Assembly: GCA_902570125.1 (NCBI GenBank)
Contig: CACFXK010000002.1
Location: 82,380-146,379, forward strand
From: an uncultured Pelagibacteraceae bacterium
GTDB lineage: Bacteria; Pseudomonadota; Alphaproteobacteria; Pelagibacterales; Pelagibacteraceae
Length of the DNA stretch: 64,000 bases
Direction of reading: 5' to 3'
Below, one piece after another: positions 52,276 to 60,513 of this stretch. Each line of letters begins with the position of its first letter. The first letter of the stretch is position 1. The notes under the pieces were generated by a model. It saw only the letters and a program-made list of their open reading frames with translations. It was not told the origin of the DNA and searched no databases. Made by a program: the position numbers and the translations under genes.

Positions 52276-52308
52276 AAAAAAAATAGGCGCTAAATAATTA
52301 GCGCCTAT
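52276..52308 (-). terminator. Intrinsic terminator/attenuator between tauA and tauB
   Basis: Reading the minus strand, the perfect 11-bp stem (ATAGGCGCTAA / TTAGCGCCTAT, loop of 4) is followed by a seven-T run (52276-52282). That is a canonical rho-independent terminator placed immediately after the tauA stop. Read-through would be needed for tauB and tauC expression, so it should make tauA transcripts more abundant. Confidence 0.8.
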
Positions 52309-52330
52309 AAATTTGATTTACTCTTTAATA

Positions 52331-53272
52331 TTATAAAGGTAAAAAACTAGTATCAACGGCACCACCTGGAGTTCCCATACCTTTTAGGAATCCATCAAGA
52401 TTACCGCTCTCCATTGACTGTTTAGTCTCTTCTGGAGTAAGAAATTTAAATCCACTTAAAGTTTCTTTCATGTCAGCAACTTTCATTTCTGAAGCTTTTG
52501 ACATTGCGTTCATATCGCTTTTACCAGCTCTATATCTGTCATTTGCTTCATGAGTTACCTCTATGAAAGTTCTAAGCATACCTGGATTTTCTTTCATGAA
52601 TTTGTCAGTTACAGATGTAATATCTATACCTAAGATACCAGCATCTCTTGCTTCTTGAACTGTTAAAAGTCTTGAACCAACTGCAACTGCAGCTTTGATA
52701 GAATTTCCACCAAATAAACATGCCATCACAACATCACCACTTACTAATGCAGCAGCACCTTCTTCAGGATCCATTTGAATTATATCCATTTTACTTCTGT
52801 CAGCTCCAACAACTTTCATACTTTCGTCAAAGACGTACTCAGCCATAGTTCCAAGTGGAACTGCAACTTTTTTACCTTCTAATTCAGAACCGTTTGCTTT
52901 TGTAATTCCAGAAGCGTTAGATGTAACACAAGTTGTTCCGCCCATTCCATATTCCATTGCAATATCAACTAATTTGATAGGTGCATTAGATTTTACAGCA
53001 TTAATAAAAGGTACTAAACCTTGAGAATAAGAAATATCAATATCCCCAGCTAGCATTGCATCAGTCATAGCTCCACCGTTAGTGAAGTTAGTCCATTTTA
53101 CTGGAACTCCTAGTGCTTTAGCAAAATTCTTTTTTTGCATGTCCTCTAAATTTGGACTTGGCCATTCTAGAAAGTAAGCAACTCTTACTTCATTTGCAGC
53201 AGCATTTGCAGCTGAAATTGACAAGTTAAGAGCGAATAAACTTCCTAAAATAAAGCTAATTAATTTCTTCAT
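52331..53272 (-). CDS. tauA: Taurine-type ABC substrate-binding protein (TauA-like)
   Basis: This 313-residue periplasmic protein has a signal peptide ending near NAAAN (residues 1-25). It has the TauA/NMT1-like pattern: VRVAYFLEWPSPNLEDMQKKNFAKALGVPVKW, GGAMTDAMLAGDIDISYSQG, AKAN(G)SELEGKKVAVPLGTMAEY. It binds taurine or a similar aminosulfonate. The next gene on the opposite strand is the taurine aminotransferase, which supports taurine as ligand. A ribosome site AAGGAG precedes the ATG. Confidence 0.9.
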   Translation of the reverse strand: MKKLISFILGSLFALNLSISAANAAANEVRVAYFLEWPSPNLEDMQKKNFAKALGVPVKWTNFTNGGAMTDAMLAGDIDISYSQGLVPFINAVKSNAPIKLVDIAMEYGMGGTTCVTSNASGITKANGSELEGKKVAVPLGTMAEYVFDESMKVVGADRSKMDIIQMDPEEGAAALVSGDVVMACLFGGNSIKAAVAVGSRLLTVQEARDAGILGIDITSVTDKFMKENPGMLRTFIEVTHEANDRYRAGKSDMNAMSKASEMKVADMKETLSGFKFLTPEETKQSMESGNLDGFLKGMGTPGGAVDTSFLPL

Positions 53273-53369
53273 TTTATCTCCTTAATTAAATTTAATTACC
53301 CTTATTTAAGTTCAATTTTGATTATAAGTAAATGTATTTTGTAAGTATATTAATCATAGGTGATTTGAA

Positions 53370-53387
53370 GATGTCTAAAATGGGTTC
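53370..53387 (+). promoter_or_regulatory. Operator-like motif copy 3, in the tauA/tpa divergent region
   Basis: Here the plus strand reads GATGTCTAAAATGGGTTC. Its reverse complement equals copy 1 (46618-46635) at 16 of 18 positions. It lies about 98 bases from the tauA start and 116 from the tpa start, in the middle of the divergent intergenic region. The shared motif suggests that the two-wHTH regulator, or another common factor, controls taurine uptake and degradation. Confidence 0.5.
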
Positions 53388-53502
53388 AACTTTTGGTTGT
53401 ATTTAATATAACGTAATGACATACTAATAATGCACAGAAATTATTTTCTATTTTTTTATTTTAGTCTATGAGAGAGTGATAATAACAATTTAAAAATTTT
53501 TT

Positions 53503-54846
53503 ATGAGTTCAGAAAAGCCACAAATACCCAATTCTTTAAATGAGCATTGGATGCCATTCTCTTCAAATAGAGATTTTAAAGCAAACCCAAGATTAATAAT
53601 TGAGGCAAAAGGTGTTTATTTAAAAAACCACCACGGTAAAACACAAATCGATGCAAGTTCAGGATTATTTTGTAATCCATTAGGACATGGTAGAGAGGAA
53701 ATTATTGAGGCGATAACTAAACAACTAAGAACAGTTGATTATGCACAACCTTTCCAACAAGGATTTGGTGGGTCATTTGAATTAGCAACAAGAATTTCAA
53801 AACACACACCAGGAAACTTAAATAGAATTTTTTATACTATTTGTGGGTCAACTGCAGTTGAAACAGCAATAAAAATTTCAGTAGCTTACCATAAAGCTAG
53901 AGGTGAAGGGGAACGATTTAGATTTGTAGGAAGAGAAAGAGCTTACCACGGTATGAATATCGGAGCAACCTCAGTCGGTGGAATGATCAACAATGTTAAA
54001 ACATTTGCTAGTGTATTGATGCCGGGTGTTGTTCATATGAGACATACGCATTTACCAGAACATAAATTTATATCAGGCCAACCAGAAACAGGTGTCGAAA
54101 TTGCTGAAGACTTAGAAAGAATTTGTACAAACTTTGGATCAGAAAATATTGCAGCATGTATTGTAGAACCAATTGCAGGATCTACAGGAACTCTAGTCCC
54201 ACCAAAAGGATATTTACAAAGACTAAGAGAAATTTGTGATAAGCACGGCATATTATTAATTTTTGATGAAGTTATAACTGGATGGGGAAGAACGGGCTCT
54301 CCATTTGCATCACAAGAATATGGTGTTACACCAGATATTATAACTATGGCAAAAGCTACAACAAATGGAATAAGTCCTTTGGGTGCAGTTGCTTGCAAAG
54401 AAGAAATCTATGATACGGTAATGGATGGGTCACCGAAAGGTTCTATAGAATTATTTCATGGTTACACATACTCAGGAATACCTGTTTCTGTTGCAGCAGG
54501 TTTAGCTGTTCAAGATATATTTGAAAAAGAAGATATATTTAATAGAGCTAAAAATTTAGCACCATATTTCCAAGAAGGTTTGATGTCGTTAAAAGATATA
54601 GACGTTGTTGATAACATAAGAGGTTATGGAATGATGGGTGGAATTGATATTAAAATGGATAAAAAACCTGGAGCAGCAGGATTTACATGCTTTAAACATT
54701 GTTATGATGCTGGAGTGAATTTTAAAGCAACAGGGGATTGTTTAATTATTGCACCAATGTTTATTTGTGAAAAAAAACATATCGATGAAATAATAGATAA
54801 ATTAAGAACAGGGATTACAAATTATTCAAAAAGCAAAAAAAATTAA
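53503..54846 (+). CDS. tpa: Taurine:pyruvate (or omega-amino-acid:pyruvate) aminotransferase
   Basis: This 447-residue class III PLP aminotransferase has the typical LNEHWMPFSSNRDFK start, the phosphate-binding CGSTAVETAIK, the DEVITGWGRTG segment and the PLP Lys in MAKATTNG. With taurine it yields sulfoacetaldehyde plus alanine. It is divergent from tauA and is followed after 9 bases by alanine dehydrogenase, which regenerates pyruvate from the alanine. That pairing makes taurine the best substrate; beta-alanine or similar amines cannot be excluded. Confidence 0.88.
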   Translation: MSSEKPQIPNSLNEHWMPFSSNRDFKANPRLIIEAKGVYLKNHHGKTQIDASSGLFCNPLGHGREEIIEAITKQLRTVDYAQPFQQGFGGSFELATRISKHTPGNLNRIFYTICGSTAVETAIKISVAYHKARGEGERFRFVGRERAYHGMNIGATSVGGMINNVKTFASVLMPGVVHMRHTHLPEHKFISGQPETGVEIAEDLERICTNFGSENIAACIVEPIAGSTGTLVPPKGYLQRLREICDKHGILLIFDEVITGWGRTGSPFASQEYGVTPDIITMAKATTNGISPLGAVACKEEIYDTVMDGSPKGSIELFHGYTYSGIPVSVAAGLAVQDIFEKEDIFNRAKNLAPYFQEGLMSLKDIDVVDNIRGYGMMGGIDIKMDKKPGAAGFTCFKHCYDAGVNFKATGDCLIIAPMFICEKKHIDEIIDKLRTGITNYSKSKKN

Positions 54847-54855
54847 TCCACTTAT

Positions 54856-55971
54856 ATGAAAATAGGTGTTCCAAAAGAAATAAAGACTCAAGAAAATAGA
54901 ATTGGCCTTACTCCTGAAAGTGTAAAAATACTAACCTCAAATGGAAATGAGGTACTAGTAGAAAATAATGGTGGTTTTGAAGCTGGATTTTATAATGAAC
55001 AATATAAATCTGCAGGTGCAAAAATTTTAGATAAAGCTGAAGATATTTTTGATGATGCAGAAATAATCGTAAAAGTAAAAGAACCACAACCAAGCGAGGT
55101 AAAAATGATTAAAGAAAATCAAATTGTTTTTACATATTTACACCTAGCGGCTGCAAAAGAACTTACTAAAGGCTTAGTAGACTCTAAATCAGTTTGTATT
55201 GCTTATGAAACGGTTACTGATAACAACGGTAGATTACCTTTATTAGCTCCAATGAGTGCAGTTGCTGGAAGAATGTCAGTTCAAGCTGGCGCACATTGCC
55301 TTGAAAAAAATCAAAAGGGGAGAGGACTTCTTTTAGGAGGAGCGCCTGGTGTTGATCCTGGAAATGTAGTGATTTTGGGTGGTGGAGTTGTTGGTGAAAA
55401 TGCAGCAATTATTGCTACAGGTATGAAAGCAAAAGTTCATATAGTAGATAAATCAGAGCAAAGACTAAACGAATTATCAAAAAAATTTGGTGATCTTATA
55501 ATACCAAAATTGAGTGATGAAATTGATTTAGAAAAATTAATTTCAGAATGTGATTTATTAGTTGGAGGTGTTTTAATACCAGGTGCAGAAGCACCAAAAC
55601 TTGTCACAAAAAAGATGCTTAAAAACATGAAAAGAGGATCGGTAATAGTTGATGTTGCAATAGATCAAGGAGGATGCGTTGAAACAAGTAAACCTACCAC
55701 ATTTGCTGAACCAACATACATTGTAGATGATATTGTTCATTATTGTGTAGCAAATATGCCAGGTGGTGTCCCTAGAACATCAACCATCGCATTAAATAAT
55801 GCTACGCTTCCTTTTTTAAACAGAATAGCTAGTGATGGTTATTATAAAGCTTTAAAAGATGATCCAAATTTCTTAGCTGGCTTAAATATCCATAAGGGTG
55901 AAGTGACATACAAAGCAGTTGCAGATGTTTTCGGATATAATTATTTAAGTGCAGGTGAGGCTTTAAATTAA
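54856..55971 (+). CDS. ald: Alanine dehydrogenase
   Basis: This 371-residue protein has the alanine dehydrogenase/PNT N-terminal signature (VPKEIKTQENRIGLTP, ENNGGFEAGFYNEQY) and the NAD motif ILGGGVVGENAA. It converts the alanine formed by the aminotransferase back to pyruvate with release of ammonia, closing the taurine deamination cycle. It begins 9 bases after tpa. Its stop overlaps the convergent tesA stop by 4 bases. Confidence 0.95.
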   Translation: MKIGVPKEIKTQENRIGLTPESVKILTSNGNEVLVENNGGFEAGFYNEQYKSAGAKILDKAEDIFDDAEIIVKVKEPQPSEVKMIKENQIVFTYLHLAAAKELTKGLVDSKSVCIAYETVTDNNGRLPLLAPMSAVAGRMSVQAGAHCLEKNQKGRGLLLGGAPGVDPGNVVILGGGVVGENAAIIATGMKAKVHIVDKSEQRLNELSKKFGDLIIPKLSDEIDLEKLISECDLLVGGVLIPGAEAPKLVTKKMLKNMKRGSVIVDVAIDQGGCVETSKPTTFAEPTYIVDDIVHYCVANMPGGVPRTSTIALNNATLPFLNRIASDGYYKALKDDPNFLAGLNIHKGEVTYKAVADVFGYNYLSAGEALN

Positions 55972-56579
55972 TTAATCAAACTAGTTATCTTTTTTTCAAT
56001 ATTTTTGCTTATAATTTGAACACCTTTAGGATTTGGATGCATCCCGTCCTCAAGATTTAGCTCTGGCTTTAAGGCAACACCTTCTAGAAGAAAAGGTAAA
56101 AAAGTTAAGCTATATTTATCAGAAAGGTTAGAGTAAATTATATTAAATTTATCTCTGTATTCTTTACCATGACTTTCAGGGGCAATCATACCTGCTAATA
56201 TAATCTTAATATTTTTATCAATTATAATTTTAATTATTTTCTCTAAATTTTCTTTTGTCTCTTTTGGCTTTATACCTCTTAACATATCATTTGCGCCTAA
56301 ACCCAAAACCAAAATATCAATATTCTTTTCTGATAGTGTCCAATTTATTCTATTTAAACCTCCCGCGGTTGTATCACCAGAGACACTTGCATTTATAATT
56401 CTGACATTTAATCCATTATTATTTAAATTTTCTTGAAGCACTGTGGACAAATGGTCTTCTTTATTAAGTCCGTATCCAGCCATCAAACTATCTCCAAATA
56501 AAACAATTTTATTCTCAGCATTTACCCCAAATGCAACTAGACATAATATAATTATTTTAATAATACATTTTTTAAACAT
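55968..56579 (-). CDS. tesA: Periplasmic GDSL-type esterase/lysophospholipase TesA
   Basis: This 203-residue protein has a signal peptide (CIIKIIILCLVAFGVNA) and SGNH-hydrolase blocks: block I FGDSLMAGYGL (Ser), the NAS-block ASVSGDTTAGG, block III GANDMLRGI, and block V DGMHPNPKG (Asp, His). TesA hydrolyses thioesters, lysophospholipids and other esters in the periplasm. Its ATG (56579-56577) overlaps that of the divergent ybbA-like gene by two bases. The divergent tesA/ybbA/ybbP arrangement also occurs in E. coli. Confidence 0.93.
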   Translation of the reverse strand: MFKKCIIKIIILCLVAFGVNAENKIVLFGDSLMAGYGLNKEDHLSTVLQENLNNNGLNVRIINASVSGDTTAGGLNRINWTLSEKNIDILVLGLGANDMLRGIKPKETKENLEKIIKIIIDKNIKIILAGMIAPESHGKEYRDKFNIIYSNLSDKYSLTFLPFLLEGVALKPELNLEDGMHPNPKGVQIISKNIEKKITSLIN

Positions 56580-57243
56580 GACTAAACTTCTTAAACTAAC
56601 AGATGTGAACTTAAACTATAATACTGATAACAATCTTATAAATGTTTTACAAGATGTAAGCTTTGAGGTTGATTATAAGGAAACAATATCTGTGGTAGGA
56701 GAAAGTGGGTCAGGAAAGACAAGCTTAATAATGTTGATAGGCGGTTTGGAAAAAGCATCTTCAGGAAAAATTGAATTTAAAAACTTTGAGATTTCGAGTT
56801 TAAAAGAGGATGAGATTTCAGAGATAAGACGAAAGGATATTGGCATTGTTTTTCAATCATTTTATTTAATTCCCAATTATACAGCTATAGAAAATGTGAG
56901 TTTAGCATTAGAAATTAATAAAATTAAAGATCCGATTAATAAAGCAAAAGAAATCCTAGATAAATTTGGCCTTGGAAAGAGGCTAAATAATTTACCTAGT
57001 CAATTATCTGGAGGAGAACAGCAAAGAGTAGCAATTGCACGATCAATTGTTATGAAGCCTGAATTAATTTTAGCAGATGAACCTACTGGAAATTTAGATA
57101 GTGAAAATTCTGAGCTAATCTCAAATATTCTTTTTGATTATGTAAAAGAAGAAAATGCAAGTTTAATAATGGTTACGCACGATAATAAATTGGCAAATCT
57201 TTCTAAGAGAATTATTAAAATTAAGGATGGTAAAATTGAATAA
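56578..57243 (+). CDS. ybbA: ABC transporter ATPase (YbbA/LolD-like)
   Basis: This 221-residue ATPase starts at ATG 56578, which fits the family N-terminus (TKLLKLTDVNLNY); a longer frame would run through tesA. Walker A is GESGSGKTS, signature LSGGEQQRVAIARS, and Walker B LILADEPTGNLDSE, all of LolD/MacB type. With the FtsX-like permease next door it forms a YbbA-YbbP type system whose substrate is undefined; homologues have been linked to envelope processes. It overlaps the permease gene by 17 bases. Confidence 0.93.
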   Translation: MTKLLKLTDVNLNYNTDNNLINVLQDVSFEVDYKETISVVGESGSGKTSLIMLIGGLEKASSGKIEFKNFEISSLKEDEISEIRRKDIGIVFQSFYLIPNYTAIENVSLALEINKIKDPINKAKEILDKFGLGKRLNNLPSQLSGGEQQRVAIARSIVMKPELILADEPTGNLDSENSELISNILFDYVKEENASLIMVTHDNKLANLSKRIIKIKDGKIE

Positions 57244-59761
57244 AAATCAAAATTTTGGTCTTTATTTTAAATATGCTCTTAGAGATTTAACAAGAAGTTA
57301 TAATAAGATCTCAAGTATAATTATTACTCTTTTTATAAGTCTCTTTATTTTAAGTTCTATAATGACGATTGAAGATAGTCTAGAAAATGAACTTAATGAA
57401 AATGCAAAATTATTATTAGGGGGTGATATAGAAATTGACTACAACAACAAAATAGGTGATCAAACTAAAATAGATAAAATTACTAAATTTGCTACCGTCT
57501 CCCAAATGGTTGAACTTAGCACAATGATTTCAACTGTTAATAAAAAAATCAATAAAACGTCATTTACTAGAGTAAAATCAGTTGATCAATTTTATCCATT
57601 GTATGGAAAAGCACTCTATGAACCCAATGACGCTTTAGAAAAATTAAATCAGGTTGAAAGTTCAATATTAGTAAATGAAAATATTTTTAAAAATTTAAAC
57701 TTAAAAATAAATGACATTGTAAAGGTTCAAGACAAAGAGTTTAAAGTTATTGGTATAGTTAAAGTTTTACCAGATATTGGAGGTGCCTTTGTATTTGGAG
57801 ATTTTGCATTAACTGGAAAAAAAACTTTAGATAAGTTAGATTTAAATACCCTTGGTAGTTTTTTAAATTATGAATATAAAGTAAAATTTAACAAATCTGT
57901 TAACAGTAAAGAGGGCATTAAAAGAGTAGAGAGCTTATTTAAAGATCAAAGTAGAGTTAGATTAAGATACCCTGAAAACTCAGCTGGAGGCATTAGACGG
58001 ATTGTTGATAATTTTTCACAATTTTTATCACTTGTATCAATAAGCGCTATGTTAATTGCTGGTATTGGAATAGCGAATACTCTTTTATCATTTATAAATC
58101 AAAAAAATTCGTCAATTGCAGTTCAAAAAGCAATAGGTGTATTTTCTGGAAATATAAAAACAATATATTATTTACAATTAGCTATCTTATTAGTTTTAAT
58201 CACTGTATTTTCATATGGGTTAAGTTTTTTTTTAATCCCAATAGTCGATAAATATATTTCAGATGGCTTGGGTTTAAATATAGAAGCTAGTTTTTCTATT
58301 ATAAATTTAATTATAGTTTTTTTAGTTGGAATGTTGGTAATGATAATATTTTCAATACCAACTGTTAATTCTATAGATCAAGTTAAAGCATCAAATTTAT
58401 TTAGAAATGTATTTCAAAGTCTGCAATTTAATTATTCAGTGAAATCAGTAATAATTAGTATAGTATTATTGCTAATATTAATTAGTCTTTTTGCAATTAG
58501 GTCTTCAATACCATTTTATAGTGTTGCATATTTCTTATCATTTTTTATTTGTTTATTAATTTTTTATTATCTTTCTGTAACAATTATTCATTTATTAAAA
58601 AAATATAAAAATTCTAAGATTTCAGTAAAAATAGCAGTCAAAAATATAACTCAATCAAAAAGTATCACGCCCATTACAATAATGTCTTTAGGTCTTGGAA
58701 TGACACTTTTGTTAACGCTGGCATTTGTAGGCTCAAATTTTAAAAGAGAAATTTCCAAATCTATTCCAGAAATTGCACCAGATTATTTTTTCTTAGGAAT
58801 TCAAAATGATCAACGAGAAAAATTCGAAAAAATAATATTTAATTCTGATAATAAGTCAAAATTAGAGGTAGTTCCTATGGTTTCAGCAGGTCTTGTAAAA
58901 ATTAATGGGATAGATCCTAATACTTACATCAAAAGTACAAATGACAGTTATTGGGTTATAATGAATGATAGAAGAATATCATGGTCAGATGAGATACCAA
59001 AAGATAATCCTTTAACACAAGGTAACTGGTGGGATTTATCAAGCCCAGACAAATTACAAATTTCACTGGATAACAAAGTGGCACAAGATTTTGGAGTTAA
59101 AATTGGAGATATATTCACTCTTAACATTTACGGAAGAGAAATAGATGGTGAGGTAGTGAATTTTAGATTAGTTGATTATAGAGATCTTAGCATTAATTTT
59201 GCAATGTTGTTAAACCCTCAATTTGCAAATAAAATTCCACATGAATACCTTTCGACAGTGAAGTTTAATAATATTGATAAATTCGATGATATTAATTTTC
59301 TAGACGAATTCCCCAGTGTTTCTATTGTAAAAATCTCTGATTATTTAAAAAAAGTTACTGATGTTCTTAATAAAGTATTTATAGCGGTCATTATAATTTC
59401 AACTGTTACAGTAATAATAGGATTGGTTGTAATATCGAGTGCAATTATAGTGCAAGGAAAAATAAAAACTTTCCAAAATTTAGTTTTTAAGATTTTGGGA
59501 TTTTCAAAAAAAGAAATAATTTACTCATCTTTAATTGAATTTATAATTACATTTTTTTCTATAATTCTTTTTTCTACAATTTTTTCTATAATTTCATCAA
59601 AATTTATTATTGAAAATATTTTTCAACTTAAATGGCTATTTGAATTTTACATATTCTTAAATGTAACAATTACAGTTGGATTAGTAACAATGATATTGAT
59701 AGTTTTTACAAACCTTAAGTATCTAAGTCCAAAAGTTTATCCACTTGTCAGAAATGAATAA
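57227..59761 (+). CDS. ybbP: FtsX-like ABC permease (YbbP-like)
   Basis: This 844-residue protein has about ten membrane segments. An N-terminal helix (ISSIIITLFISLFILSSIM) is followed by a periplasmic MacB-like domain. Two FtsX-type blocks follow (IANTLLSFINQKNSSIAVQKAIGVF; a second near residue 715-830). The central membrane cluster and a second periplasmic domain place it with E. coli YbbP, not with the shorter LolC/E. It partners the ATPase gene that overlaps it. Start ATG 57227; a TTG at 57236 would remove three residues. Confidence 0.9.
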   Translation: MVKLNKNQNFGLYFKYALRDLTRSYNKISSIIITLFISLFILSSIMTIEDSLENELNENAKLLLGGDIEIDYNNKIGDQTKIDKITKFATVSQMVELSTMISTVNKKINKTSFTRVKSVDQFYPLYGKALYEPNDALEKLNQVESSILVNENIFKNLNLKINDIVKVQDKEFKVIGIVKVLPDIGGAFVFGDFALTGKKTLDKLDLNTLGSFLNYEYKVKFNKSVNSKEGIKRVESLFKDQSRVRLRYPENSAGGIRRIVDNFSQFLSLVSISAMLIAGIGIANTLLSFINQKNSSIAVQKAIGVFSGNIKTIYYLQLAILLVLITVFSYGLSFFLIPIVDKYISDGLGLNIEASFSIINLIIVFLVGMLVMIIFSIPTVNSIDQVKASNLFRNVFQSLQFNYSVKSVIISIVLLLILISLFAIRSSIPFYSVAYFLSFFICLLIFYYLSVTIIHLLKKYKNSKISVKIAVKNITQSKSITPITIMSLGLGMTLLLTLAFVGSNFKREISKSIPEIAPDYFFLGIQNDQREKFEKIIFNSDNKSKLEVVPMVSAGLVKINGIDPNTYIKSTNDSYWVIMNDRRISWSDEIPKDNPLTQGNWWDLSSPDKLQISLDNKVAQDFGVKIGDIFTLNIYGREIDGEVVNFRLVDYRDLSINFAMLLNPQFANKIPHEYLSTVKFNNIDKFDDINFLDEFPSVSIVKISDYLKKVTDVLNKVFIAVIIISTVTVIIGLVVISSAIIVQGKIKTFQNLVFKILGFSKKEIIYSSLIEFIITFFSIILFSTIFSIISSKFIIENIFQLKWLFEFYIFLNVTITVGLVTMILIVFTNLKYLSPKVYPLVRNE

Positions 59762-59787
59762 GATATAATATTTTTTAGATTTTGGTT

Positions 59788-60177
59788 TTAAATAGAAGCT
59801 TTTAAAGCTTCATAAATTAAATCCTCTGTAGTTTCACCAATACTTCTATAAACTTCTGTCTTACCCTTGAAGATTAATAGAGTAGTTTGATAAAGGACAT
59901 CAAACGAATCTGCTATATCTCTGTTTGTTACATCAAATGCAAAATATTCGATGTTATCGAATTTAATATCTAATAATTCACCATTTTTTTTTGCTTTTTG
60001 CAAAACTTTCATTTGATTTGCACAAGATCCACAATATTCGATCCAAGAACTGATAACTATAATTTTACCCTCAGACTGGGCTTTGCTAAACAAATCTTTA
60101 TCAAACGTAGTTTTCTTTTCCATTGAATTTGCAGCAAATGCAAAAAAACAGAAAATAAAAATTAAAATTTTTTTCAT
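59788..60177 (-). CDS. Secreted thioredoxin-like protein with CGSC motif
   Basis: This 129-residue protein has a signal peptide (MKKILIFIFCFFAFAANS) and a thioredoxin-fold core with the redox motif C49-G-S-C52 in SSWIEYCGSCANQMK. The thioredoxin fold is short (one cis-Pro region is TTLLIFKGK). It could act with CcdA-type reductants in periplasmic disulfide handling, but that link is only suggestive. It is convergent with ybbP. Confidence 0.88.
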   Translation of the reverse strand: MKKILIFIFCFFAFAANSMEKKTTFDKDLFSKAQSEGKIIVISSWIEYCGSCANQMKVLQKAKKNGELLDIKFDNIEYFAFDVTNRDIADSFDVLYQTTLLIFKGKTEVYRSIGETTEDLIYEALKASI

Positions 60178-60448
60178 TAAGACAGGAAATTACACCTTTA
60201 GACAACTAAAGAAAATAATTTATAGTGACACATCTATTTCCAATTTAGGCTGAAAATTCAATAAAATTTTTTTCTAGGCTTCAATCTACGAAGCCTAGTA
60301 TTATAATTAACTTATAATAAGAGAGAGAGAATTGTAATTTACAATATTATTTACATATTAGGAGTGCTAATAGTGAATAATAGCTATGTATAATTCATAT
60401 AGTTGCTTAACATCTCTCTTTACTTATATACCATTTAATATAAAAATT
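60178..60448. other. Divergent intergenic region between the thioredoxin-like gene and thiV
   Basis: This 271-base stretch contains no credible protein gene. It holds a 9-bp perfect stem-loop (arms 60274-60282 and 60290-60298, CTAGGCTTC / GAAGCCTAG), a GAGAGAGAG tract near 60320, and a long AT-rich leader. The promoter for riboswitch and thiV must lie here. The stem-loop is preceded, not followed, by a T-run on the plus strand, so it does not look like a terminator. No small RNA can be confirmed. Confidence 0.4.
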
Positions 60449-60513
60449 ATTTTGGGGTGCCATATGGCTGAGAAATACCCAAGGAACCTGTCCGGTAATT
60501 CAGAAAGGGAAAA
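60449..60513 (+). promoter_or_regulatory. TPP (thiamin pyrophosphate, THI-box) riboswitch
   Basis: The aptamer core is plain: GGGGTGCC (60454-60461), GGCTGAGAAATACCC (60466-60480), the pyrophosphate-arm segments AACCTG and CCGGTAATTC, and GAAAGGGA (60503-60510). ATTTT at 60449-60453 can pair with AAAAT at 60511-60515, forming P1. The 3' strand contains the ribosome site (AAAGGGA) and the AT of the start codon. TPP binding would therefore hide the ribosome site and start directly, giving translational control without a separate expression platform. Confidence 0.93.

Noticed and set aside
54908-55408. Leu/His/Gln-rich frames opposite the alanine dehydrogenase gene
   Set aside because: Low-complexity antisense shadows of a conserved enzyme with no start signals.
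60373-60393. GTG-started six-codon frame after AGGAG upstream of the TPP riboswitch
   Set aside because: It is too short to judge and terminates before the aptamer; a leader peptide cannot be supported.
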